Shown here piece after piece: positions 1 to 6,305 of a stretch of 7,442 nt of DNA; the first letter of the stretch is position 1; each line of letters starts with the position of its first letter. Source of the stretch: Desulfobacterales bacterium. Lineage in GTDB: Bacteria > Desulfobacterota > Desulfobacteria > Desulfobacterales > Desulfosalsimonadaceae. The notes under the pieces are model-generated. The model ran no database searches and was not told where the DNA came from. It worked only from the letters and a program-made list of their open reading frames with translations. A program made the position numbers and the translations under genes. The DNA lies in assembly GCA_018224315.1 (NCBI GenBank), contig JAGTVF010000185.1, positions 1 to 7,442 of the forward strand. Reading direction: 5' to 3'.

Positions 1-2742
1 ACGATCCGGACGCTGCCCCGCTACATTGACGTGGAAAAATGCACCGCGTGCGGCGAGTGTGCGGAAAAATTTCCGGACTGGGTCCGCTTTACCCCGGGCC
101 TTGATCCAAGGGCGCCCACATGCATGCGCTATCCCCAGGCAACACCGTATGCATTTTCCGTGGATGCCGATAAGGTCACAGATTTTGACGCACTGCAAAA
201 GGCCTGCAAAGTCGGGGCCATTATCCCCGATGATCAGGAAAAAACCCAGACCCTGCCTGTGGCTTCCATTATCCTTTCCACCGGCGCTGAATTATTTGAC
301 CCGGCAGTGCTGGACAATTTCGGCGGCGGTCAGTTCCCCAACGTGGTGACCGGCCTGGAATACGAGCGGCTCATGTCGGCCTCCGGACCCACCCTGGGCC
401 AGCTGGCCCGGCCCTCGGATAACAAGCGGCCGGCCCGGGTGGCCTGGATTCAGTGCGTGGGGTCCCGGGGCATCAATCGCCAGGACGTGCCTTATTGTTC
501 CAGTGTCTGCTGCATGTATGCCTTAAAAGAGGCCATTGTCACCAAGGAACGCTTTGCCGAAGATATTGAGGCCAGCATCTTTTACATGGACATGCGGACC
601 TGCGGCAAGGATTATGAGCTGTATCTCAACCGGGCAGTAAATGAATACGGTGTGACCCTGGTGCGATCCCGGCCCCATTCCGTGGTTGAAGAGCCGGAAA
701 CCGGCAACCTGGTCATCACCTATGCCACAGACGACGATGAGCGCCACAAGACCGAGGTTTTTGACATGGTGGTGCTTTCCACGGGCTTTCGAATCCCGGC
801 CAGTACCCGGAAGCTCGCCGGCCGCCTGGGCATTGATCTCAATGAACACGGCTATGCGCAGACAAGTGGATTTTCCCCGGTGGCCACATCGCGTCCGGGC
901 ATTTATGTCTGCGGTGTGAGCGAAAGTCCCAAGGATATTCCCGAAACCATGATTCAGGCCAGTGCGGCCGCCGCCATGGCCGGCACCCAGGTGCACCTGG
1001 AACAAGACACGGGCGCGGAAGATGAGGATTTCCCTCCGGAAATCGATGTATCCGGCCAGGATCCCCGGCTGGGGGTGTTTGTTTGCGACTGCGGCCCCAA
1101 CATCGGTGATGTGATCACGGTTTCCGCGCTTGTGGAAAAGGTTCGTTCCTTTCCCGGGGTGGCCTGTGCCGAAGCCGTGGGTCATGGCTGCAGCAAGGAA
1201 TCCATGGACAAAATAGAGTCCCTGATCCGGGAGCACGGGTTAAACCGTGTGGTGATCGGCGGATGCTCCCCGCGGACCCATGAAACCAAGTTCCAGGACA
1301 TGATGCGCCGCTGCGGCTTAAACAAGTACCTGGTGGAAATCGTCAATATCCGGGATCAGGATACGTGGGTGCATATGGACCGGCCGGCGGATGCCACCCG
1401 CAAGGCTTTAAAAATGCTGGAAATGGGAGTTTACGCGGTGGCCCGGGCGCATCCGCTCGTGGAGCATTCCCTGCCCATGAATCAAAATGTCCTGGTGGTC
1501 GGCGGCGGGGTCACCGGAATGAATGCCGCCCTGATTCTGGCGGACCAGGGATTCCGGGTCTATCTGGTGGAACGTGAAGCCCGGCTCGGCGGCATTGCCC
1601 GCGATATCCGCGCCACCCTTGAAGGCGACGATGTGCGCCGGTATATCACCGAACTGGCGGAAAAAGTAGAGGCAGAGCAGAAAATCCAGGTGCTGACCCA
1701 GTCGATCATCGTGGATCACAAGGGCATGCCCGGCCGGTTTACCACCGGCATCCAGACCGGCCCGCGAATGCATTACATGCAGATCGAGCACGGGGTGAGC
1801 ATCCTTGCAACCGGGGCGCTGGCCAACCGGCCCCAACAATACCGGCTCGGAGAAGACGACCGGGTCATGACCCAGCTCGACATGGATGCAAAGATCGCAG
1901 ATGATCCGGAATTCGTGCGAAATATGGACCAGGTGGTGATGATCCAGTGCGTTGGCTCCAGGGAACCGGGCAATCCCAATTGTTCGCGTATCTGCTGCCA
2001 GAGCGCCATTAAAAACGCCCTGCGGATGAAAAACCTGAATCCGGATATGCAGATTTACGTGTTATACAGAGATATGCGCACTTACGGCTTCCAGGAGGAT
2101 TATTACCGGGAGGCAAGAAAGCAGGGCGTGAAATTTATCCGCTATGAACCCGAAAGCCGGCCCGAAGTCAGGGCGGACAAGGACGGCCTGGCTGTTTGCG
2201 CTTACGATGAAGTTCTTGGCCGGTCTCTTGAGATTTCCGCTGATGCCCTTGTCCTGAGTACCGGGCTGATGGCCGACGATGAAACCACCGAAGATCTGTC
2301 TGTGCTGTTTCACCTGCCCCGCACCGATGACGGCTATTTCCTGGAGGATCATGTCAAGCTGCGCCCCACGGACATGTCCGTGCGCGGCTTTTTTGTGGCC
2401 GGCACGGCCCATGCGCCCAAATCCATTCGCGAAAGCATCACCCAGGCCCAGGCCGCCGCCGGCCGGGCCCAGACTCTGCTGGCAAAGCAGTGGATTAACC
2501 TGGGGGCCTCAGTGGCAAAGGTGGATGGCGATAAATGCGCTGCATGCCTGATATGCGTCCGGGTCTGCCCCTATAACGTGCCTTATATCAATGCAGAAGG
2601 CTATTCGGAAATCGATCCGGCCAGGTGCCACGGCTGCGGTACCTGCGTGGCTGACTGCCCTGCCCGGGCCATACAGCTCATGCAGTATGAAGACGATCAG
2701 ATACTGGCCAAACTCGATGGGCTATTTGAGAGGATGAACTGA
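1..2742 (+). CDS. hdrA: HdrA-like flavin/iron-sulfur protein, tandem two-module form (5' partial)
   Basis: The frame is open from base 1, so the gene starts upstream; the GTG at 31 is internal (RYID precedes VEKC, as in the HdrA inserted ferredoxin). Module 1, from the left edge to about 1000, has an inserted ferredoxin region with CxxCxxC at 40-60. It then has the HdrA signature CVGSR (from 454) with C-SSV-CC (496-513), and the FAD-domain end YVCGVSESPKDIPET (to about 955). Module 2 begins near 1066 with the HdrA N-terminal domain (VCDCGPNIG, HGCS, GGCSPRTHE). It continues with a Rossmann FAD motif GGGVTG (1501-1518), CVGSR (1948) with CSRICC (1981-1998), and a C-terminal double [4Fe-4S] ferredoxin (cysteines at 2536-2568 and 2626-2658). 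More than 913 residues are visible, against roughly 650 for methanogen HdrA, so this is a fusion or duplication. HdrA proteins are cytoplasmic and route electrons through FAD, often by bifurcation. Here the partner is inferred to be MetVF, with MvhD as the connector. Confidence 0.93.
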   Translation, partial: TIRTLPRYIDVEKCTACGECAEKFPDWVRFTPGLDPRAPTCMRYPQATPYAFSVDADKVTDFDALQKACKVGAIIPDDQEKTQTLPVASIILSTGAELFDPAVLDNFGGGQFPNVVTGLEYERLMSASGPTLGQLARPSDNKRPARVAWIQCVGSRGINRQDVPYCSSVCCMYALKEAIVTKERFAEDIEASIFYMDMRTCGKDYELYLNRAVNEYGVTLVRSRPHSVVEEPETGNLVITYATDDDERHKTEVFDMVVLSTGFRIPASTRKLAGRLGIDLNEHGYAQTSGFSPVATSRPGIYVCGVSESPKDIPETMIQASAAAAMAGTQVHLEQDTGAEDEDFPPEIDVSGQDPRLGVFVCDCGPNIGDVITVSALVEKVRSFPGVACAEAVGHGCSKESMDKIESLIREHGLNRVVIGGCSPRTHETKFQDMMRRCGLNKYLVEIVNIRDQDTWVHMDRPADATRKALKMLEMGVYAVARAHPLVEHSLPMNQNVLVVGGGVTGMNAALILADQGFRVYLVEREARLGGIARDIRATLEGDDVRRYITELAEKVEAEQKIQVLTQSIIVDHKGMPGRFTTGIQTGPRMHYMQIEHGVSILATGALANRPQQYRLGEDDRVMTQLDMDAKIADDPEFVRNMDQVVMIQCVGSREPGNPNCSRICCQSAIKNALRMKNLNPDMQIYVLYRDMRTYGFQEDYYREARKQGVKFIRYEPESRPEVRADKDGLAVCAYDEVLGRSLEISADALVLSTGLMADDETTEDLSVLFHLPRTDDGYFLEDHVKLRPTDMSVRGFFVAGTAHAPKSIRESITQAQAAAGRAQTLLAKQWINLGASVAKVDGDKCAACLICVRVCPYNVPYINAEGYSEIDPARCHGCGTCVADCPARAIQLMQYEDDQILAKLDGLFERMN

Positions 2743-3188
2743 TGAGCGACACCTTTGAACCCGAAATTGTTGCATTCTGCTGCCATTACTGCGCCTATAC
2801 GGCTGCGGACATGGCCGGCAGCAAACGGATTTCCTATCCGCCAAACGTCAAAATCATCCGCGTGCCGTGCACCGGCAAAGTTGATGCCATTCATATCATG
2901 AAAGCCCTGGAAAAGGGCGCTGATGGTGTCTACGTGGCCGGGTGCCTGGAGGGCGACTGCCACTTCAAGACCGGCAATATTCGCGCGGCCCACCGGGTCC
3001 GGCGGGTTCAGGCGCTTCTGGAAGAAATCGGCGTGGAGCCCCAGCGGGTGGAAATGATCACCATGTCAGCCGGCATGGGAGAGCGATTTGCAAAAACGGC
3101 CCGGGATTTTACGGAAAAGATCCGGCAGCTCGGCCCCAGCCCGGTTACAACCGCTGCCCGGGATTCTCGCCGGCGGGCGGTGAGTTAA
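2742..3188 (+). CDS. mvhD: MvhD-type iron-sulfur electron-transfer subunit
   Basis: A 148-residue protein matching the MvhD/FrhD (hydrogenase delta subunit) family in length and motifs. Residues 12-17 read FCCHYC, followed by AYTAAD. The conserved RVPCTGKVD block holds Cys43, and VAGCLEGDCHF followed by GN holds Cys68 and Cys73. Family members bind a [2Fe-2S] cluster and pass electrons between HdrA and a hydrogenase, formate dehydrogenase or other donor/acceptor. No hydrogenase gene is visible here. The start shares one base with the hdrA stop (TGATG), and a GAGAGGA Shine-Dalgarno lies at 2728-2734, 7 bases upstream, so translation is probably coupled to hdrA. The C-terminus after about residue 130 is a short basic tail (RDSRRR) that lies beyond the conserved part. 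Function as the HdrA connector is inferred from family and position. Confidence 0.93.
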   Translation: MSDTFEPEIVAFCCHYCAYTAADMAGSKRISYPPNVKIIRVPCTGKVDAIHIMKALEKGADGVYVAGCLEGDCHFKTGNIRAAHRVRRVQALLEEIGVEPQRVEMITMSAGMGERFAKTARDFTEKIRQLGPSPVTTAARDSRRRAVS

Positions 3189-3205
3189 TCATTGAAATTG
3201 AATCT

Positions 3206-3210
3206 GGAGA
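3206..3210 (+). promoter_or_regulatory. Ribosome binding site of metV
   Basis: GGAGA lies 6 bases before the ATG at 3217, inside the 28-base gap after mvhD. It fixes the metV start. The gap is too short and featureless to suggest a separate promoter, so metV is probably co-transcribed with mvhD. Confidence 0.75.
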
Positions 3211-3216
3211 AAAAAG

Positions 3217-3885
3217 ATGATCACGGCTGTACGAAAACCCATGGAAGAGATTATCGCGTGTGTCGAACCTTATGACCGGATTCTTCTGGTTGGGTGCAAT
3301 GAATGCGTCAGTGTGTGCTCGGCGGGCGGCCGAAAGGAAGTGGCGCTTCTGGCTTCGGCCCTGCATATGCATTTCATGAAACAGGGCAAAACCATGGATA
3401 TCCGGGAGATGACCCTGGAACGCCAGTGCGACCCCGAGTACGTGGAAGAGCTTGTGACTTCCGTGGACGGTGCGGATGCCGTTTTGTCCATGGCATGCGG
3501 CTGCGGGGTGCAGACGATCGCGGCCCGGTACCGGGAGAAGCCGGTATTTCCGGCGGTCAATACCACTTTTATGGGCGCATCCGAGCGCCAGGGAGTATGG
3601 TCGGAACGGTGCCAGGGGTGCGGAGACTGCGTGCTGGGCATTACCGGCGGCATCTGTCCCATTGCCCGCTGCTCCAAGCGTTTGATGAACGGCCCCTGCG
3701 GCGGTTCCACAAAGGGCAAATGTGAAATCGATGCCAATATTGACTGTGCCTGGCAGTTGATCTGGGACCGGCTAAAAGCCCTGGGCCTGGAAAGGCGCAT
3801 TGAAGATATCATGGAAGCAAAGGACTGGCGGACAAGCCGGGACGGCGGACCCCGTAAAATTATAAGAGAGGATCTGGCATCATGA
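3217..3885 (+). CDS. metV: MetV, iron-sulfur partner of methylenetetrahydrofolate reductase
   Basis: A 222-residue cysteine-rich protein of the MetV family (methylene-THF reductase C-terminal domain). In acetogens this protein forms a complex with MetF and supplies its electrons instead of NAD(P)H. Visible motifs are GCNECVSVC (Cys27, Cys30, Cys34), Cys71, ACGCG (Cys94, Cys96), and a dense C-terminal block CQGCGDC (132-138), Cys147, Cys152, MNGPCGG (Cys161) and Cys169. These can ligate one or more [4Fe-4S] clusters; the exact number cannot be read from sequence alone. The ORF is complete and of usual length. Its TGA overlaps the metF start in an ATGA junction, consistent with a stoichiometric MetVF pair. 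Its location behind hdrA and mvhD supports a MetVF-Hdr-MvhD complex, as described for Moorella. Confidence 0.92.
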   Translation: MITAVRKPMEEIIACVEPYDRILLVGCNECVSVCSAGGRKEVALLASALHMHFMKQGKTMDIREMTLERQCDPEYVEELVTSVDGADAVLSMACGCGVQTIAARYREKPVFPAVNTTFMGASERQGVWSERCQGCGDCVLGITGGICPIARCSKRLMNGPCGGSTKGKCEIDANIDCAWQLIWDRLKALGLERRIEDIMEAKDWRTSRDGGPRKIIREDLAS

Positions 3886-4805
3886 AAACCGAAAGCAGAC
3901 TGGAGAAGGTACTGGCCTCGGGTGCGCTGGCGGTTACTTCCGAGTGCGGCCCGCCCAGGGGTGCGGTGCCCGAAAAGGTAAAGGAAAAGGCGGAATTGTT
4001 GCGGGGCAGCGTGGATGTGATCAATGTCACTGACAACCAGACGGCCATGGTCAGAATGTCGAGCTGGGCCGCCGGCATTCTCATCCGCCAGCTCGGGCTT
4101 GATCCGGTGCTTCAGATGGTGACCCGGGATCGCAATCGGCTTGCCATGCAGGCAGATATTATAGGTGCCTATTCACATGGCATCAATACTATGCTATGCT
4201 TATCCGGAGATCACCCGCATTTTGGCGATCATCCCATGGCCTCCAATGTTTATGATCTGGATTCCGTGCAATTGATCCAGGCCGTGGTGAAAATGCGCGA
4301 TGAGGGCAAGTTCCAGGGGGGGAAAGATATCGACCATCCGCCGAAAATGTTTGTGGGCGCTGCGGCCAACCCCTTTGCCGATCCCTTTGAACTGCGGGTG
4401 ATGCGGCTGGCCAAGAAAGTCAAGGCGGGAGTGGATTTTATCCAGACCCAGTGCATCTACAACCTGGACAAGTTTGAAACCTGGATGAAGGGGGTCTGTG
4501 ACCGGGGCCTGCATGAGCAGGTCTATATCCTGGCCGGCATCACGCCCATGAAAACCGCGGGTATGGCCAGATACATGAAAAACCGCGTACCGGGCATGGA
4601 TGTGCCCGACGAGGTGGTCAAGCGAATGGAGTCGGTGCCCAAAGAACAGCAGCCCGAAGAGGGGATCAAGATTGCCGTGGAAACCATCCAGCGTCTAAAA
4701 GAGGTAAAAGGCGTGGCCGGCTTTCATGTCATGGCCATTGAATGGGAGGAAAAAGTTCCGGAAATCGTTGAAAAAGCGGGTCTTCTTCCCCGACCCGAAG
4801 TGTAG
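3882..4805 (+). CDS. metF: Methylenetetrahydrofolate reductase, MetF
   Basis: A 307-residue TIM-barrel flavoprotein that interconverts 5,10-methylene-THF and 5-methyl-THF in the methyl branch of the Wood-Ljungdahl pathway. Residues 19-27 read TSECGPPRG, with Glu21 at the place of the catalytic Glu of E. coli MetF (FEFFPP). The flavin/folate motif LSGDHP carries Gly109-Asp110. FIQTQCIYN places Gln190 where the E. coli TQFFFD glutamine sits, and LAGITPMK follows. The length fits a stand-alone catalytic domain without the eukaryotic regulatory domain. GAGAGGA at 3866-3872 lies 9 bases before the ATG, which overlaps the metV stop. The electron partner is inferred to be MetV/HdrA rather than NADH, because of the operon. 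Direction in vivo (methyl oxidation in a complete oxidiser or reduction in autotrophy) cannot be told from the sequence. Confidence 0.95.
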   Translation: MKTESRLEKVLASGALAVTSECGPPRGAVPEKVKEKAELLRGSVDVINVTDNQTAMVRMSSWAAGILIRQLGLDPVLQMVTRDRNRLAMQADIIGAYSHGINTMLCLSGDHPHFGDHPMASNVYDLDSVQLIQAVVKMRDEGKFQGGKDIDHPPKMFVGAAANPFADPFELRVMRLAKKVKAGVDFIQTQCIYNLDKFETWMKGVCDRGLHEQVYILAGITPMKTAGMARYMKNRVPGMDVPDEVVKRMESVPKEQQPEEGIKIAVETIQRLKEVKGVAGFHVMAIEWEEKVPEIVEKAGLLPRPEV

Positions 4806-4809
4806 CGGC

Positions 4810-4826
4810 CCTGGCTTGAAACCAGG
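4810..4826 (+). repeat. Short inverted repeat after metF
   Basis: CCTGG (4810-4814) and CCAGG (4822-4826) can form a 5-base-pair stem with a 7-base loop, 5 bases after the metF stop. No T-run follows, so this is not a convincing intrinsic terminator. It could be a weak processing or attenuation site, or chance. Confidence 0.3.
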
Positions 4827-4852
4827 CGGATAGCAAAAATTGACGAATCAGC

Positions 4853-4858
4853 AAGGAG
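4853..4858 (+). promoter_or_regulatory. Ribosome binding site that sets the response-regulator start
   Basis: AAGGAG lies 8 bases before the ATG at 4867. It favours this ATG over an in-frame TTG at 4840, which has no good Shine-Dalgarno and would add nine residues not expected before the conserved beta-1 strand of a receiver domain. Confidence 0.8.
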
Positions 4859-4866
4859 CCGATCAG

Positions 4867-5253
4867 ATGAGTGAAAAATTTATTATGGTTGTCGATGATG
4901 ATCCGGACTTGGTGGAGGCCGTCTCCATGAAGCTCGAGTCAAAGAAATTCCGGGTCGCCAAAGCCTATGACGGTGAAGAGGCGATGGAGAAACTCAAAGG
5001 GGAAAAACCGGACCTGGTGATTCTCGATGTGATGATGCCCCGGAAAAACGGCTGGGTGGTCTGCGATGAGATCAAAAGCAACGACGCCACCAAAAATATC
5101 GTTGTGGTGATGCTTACCGCAGTGGGCGATGCTGTTCAGAGCACGAGTTATACGCATCATGACGGCAAAACAACCCTGGCAGACGATTATGTGCCCAAGC
5201 CCATTGACATGGATCAGCTCATGGAAATCGTGGATGATCATCTGGGCGCCTGA
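4867..5253 (+). CDS. Single-domain CheY-like response regulator
   Basis: A 128-residue protein consisting only of a receiver domain. FIMVVDDDPD carries the acidic residues (Asp10-Asp12) that bind Mg2+. LVILDVMMP holds the phospho-acceptor Asp54, MLTA holds Thr84, and VPKPID holds the conserved Lys111, so all catalytic positions are intact. No DNA-binding or enzymatic output domain follows; it must act by protein contact or as a phosphate relay. The stretch between Thr84 and Lys111 (VGDAVQSTSYTHHDGKTT then LADDYVPKP) is a few residues longer than usual and replaces the common GADDY helix context, which changes the alpha-4 face used for partner binding. It follows metF after 61 bases and precedes an ACT-like gene and a histidine kinase, which is the obvious candidate partner. 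Confidence 0.93.
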   Translation: MSEKFIMVVDDDPDLVEAVSMKLESKKFRVAKAYDGEEAMEKLKGEKPDLVILDVMMPRKNGWVVCDEIKSNDATKNIVVVMLTAVGDAVQSTSYTHHDGKTTLADDYVPKPIDMDQLMEIVDDHLGA

Positions 5254-5270
5254 TGCTTGATTGGAAATGA
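5253..5270 (+). other. Five-codon reading frame bridging two genes (possible translational coupler)
   Basis: The stop of the response regulator (TGA 5251-5253) shares its A with an ATG that opens a 5-codon frame (MLDWK), ending at TGA 5268-5270. That TGA overlaps the ATG at 5267, the likely start of the next gene, in an ATGA junction. The downstream start has only a weak GGA (5263-5265) in front of it, so re-initiation by ribosomes finishing this mini-frame would explain its translation. This is inference; the arrangement could be chance. Confidence 0.3.
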
Positions 5271-6259
5271 CTTTTATACGGATAAACGGTCTTCGAATGA
5301 GCGGTCGGTTTGCCCGGCTATACCAGGAATCTGAGGCTTCGGTTAATCACGAGTCCGTTTATCTGTATCAAAAGCTGGCTGCCGACCGGGTCAATATTGT
5401 TTTTTTGTCCCTTGATTTTCTCCGGAACCCCCGGCAGATTACCTGCATGGTGGCACCCGGTGCGGCACCGGCAGCAGCAGGTCAGGACCATGATCAGGGA
5501 GCAGCCGGACTGGTGTCCCTTTTTCCCCACCGCTTTGATCCGGCTGTCATGGCAGTGGTGTTTACTGCCCTGGGCCAAAGACAGATTCCCTGGTACGCCG
5601 TGGCCAGTTCCGGATCCATGCTCACGGTGGTTACGGATTTTGCTGTCCAGCAGCAGGCCGCAGAAGCTTTGGCCGAATACGTGCAGCTCCCCTCCGGCCA
5701 TGGGCCGCTGCGCGTTCAGCAGGATTACGATGACATTTCCAGACGGTTAAAGAGCGCACCGGAAACCGTTGCCCAATATGTGGAAGCCCGGATCCGGACC
5801 TATGGTATTGCCGTTAAGACCGGCCTGAAGCTGTGCCGGGTTCAATTTTATTCCCATGAGCAGGTTTTGCTGGCCCGGGCCCTTGAGGGTCTGGCCGGAG
5901 AGAAGGCCGGTTTTGCCTATATCTGCGCAAACCGCGCTCCAGACGGACATGGCTATGTGGCCGTGGTCCTGGACCCGGGACAACCCCCTGCCGATGCCCC
6001 GGATATTGCCGCTTATCTGCCCCCCGCCCTTTGTTCCAGCCGATTGGAAATTCGTGAAAATGTTGAAATGCTTTGTTTCCATGGTCCGCATTTTGGCGAT
6101 CGGTACGGGATTGCCGACAAGGCGCTGAACTGTCTGGAAAATGCGGGCATTCCCGTCTGGCTGGCCGGGTGCGTGGGCGCAACCGTCTCGATTATTGTCC
6201 CTCCGGGCATGGCCGAACCGGGGGTGGAAGCGCTTTCAACCACATTTGATCGTCCCTGA
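5267..6259 (+). CDS. ACT-domain-like protein, four modules in two repeats, no catalytic domain
   Basis: A 330-residue soluble protein with no signal peptide or membrane segment. Four segments have the beta-alpha-beta-beta-alpha-beta look of ACT or aspartokinase regulatory domains, at about residues 8-65, 80-142, 179-238 and 264-328. Segment 4 (VEMLCFHG, then IADKALNCLENAGIPVWLAG and ATVSIIVPPG) is the clearest. Segments 1-2 resemble 3-4: NHESVYLYQ matches SHEQVLLAR, and FPHRFD followed by IPWYAVASS matches GPHFGD followed by IPVWLAGCV. This suggests an internal duplication. No kinase (KFGG) or other catalytic motif is present. ACT domains bind small ligands, often amino acids, and regulate enzymes, so a sensor role is inferred. 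The ATG at 5267 is preferred over TTG 5261; ATG 5297 is possible. The family assignment is by eye only. Confidence 0.65.
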   Translation: MTFIRINGLRMSGRFARLYQESEASVNHESVYLYQKLAADRVNIVFLSLDFLRNPRQITCMVAPGAAPAAAGQDHDQGAAGLVSLFPHRFDPAVMAVVFTALGQRQIPWYAVASSGSMLTVVTDFAVQQQAAEALAEYVQLPSGHGPLRVQQDYDDISRRLKSAPETVAQYVEARIRTYGIAVKTGLKLCRVQFYSHEQVLLARALEGLAGEKAGFAYICANRAPDGHGYVAVVLDPGQPPADAPDIAAYLPPALCSSRLEIRENVEMLCFHGPHFGDRYGIADKALNCLENAGIPVWLAGCVGATVSIIVPPGMAEPGVEALSTTFDRP

Positions 6260-6283
6260 CCGGGCCCGCTGCGGGCAGGGACG
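6251..6283 (+). repeat. Inverted repeat across the stop codon of the ACT-like gene
   Basis: CGTCCCTG (6251-6258) pairs perfectly with CAGGGACG (6276-6283). Inside it CCCG (6265-6268) pairs with CGGG (6272-6275) around a CTG triloop, leaving a 6-base bulge on the left arm. The stop codon TGA (6257-6259) is part of the left stem. No T-run follows, so it is not a classic intrinsic terminator. It may protect or process the mRNA, or reduce read-through into the kinase gene. Confidence 0.5.
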
Positions 6284-6305
6284 AACAGGGGCATGGAAAC
6301 GATAA

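Noticed and set aside
31..33. GTG as the start of the HdrA-like gene
   Set aside because: The frame continues open to base 1 and encodes residues (RYID) that belong to the inserted ferredoxin region of HdrA, so the true start is upstream of the window.
523..1236. A 237-codon open frame on the - strand inside hdrA
   Set aside because: The + strand there encodes clear HdrA motifs; the antisense product is rich in His and Gly, typical of a shadow frame in GC-rich DNA, and shows no recognisable motif.
3270..3812. A 180-codon open frame on the - strand inside metV
   Set aside because: It lies fully opposite the conserved MetV cysteine blocks and has no family resemblance or convincing ribosome binding site.
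4810..4826. Rho-independent terminator after metF
   Set aside because: The stem has only 5 base pairs and no T-run follows; kept only as a weak inverted repeat.
4840..4866. TTG 4840 as response-regulator start, or TTGACG (4840-4845) as a -35 box
   Set aside because: The AAGGAG site fits ATG 4867, and no reasonable -10 hexamer lies about 17 bases after TTGACG.
5267..6259. The ACT-like gene as a true aspartate kinase
   Set aside because: The N-terminal kinase domain with its KFGG motif is absent, and the whole length is accounted for by ACT-like segments.
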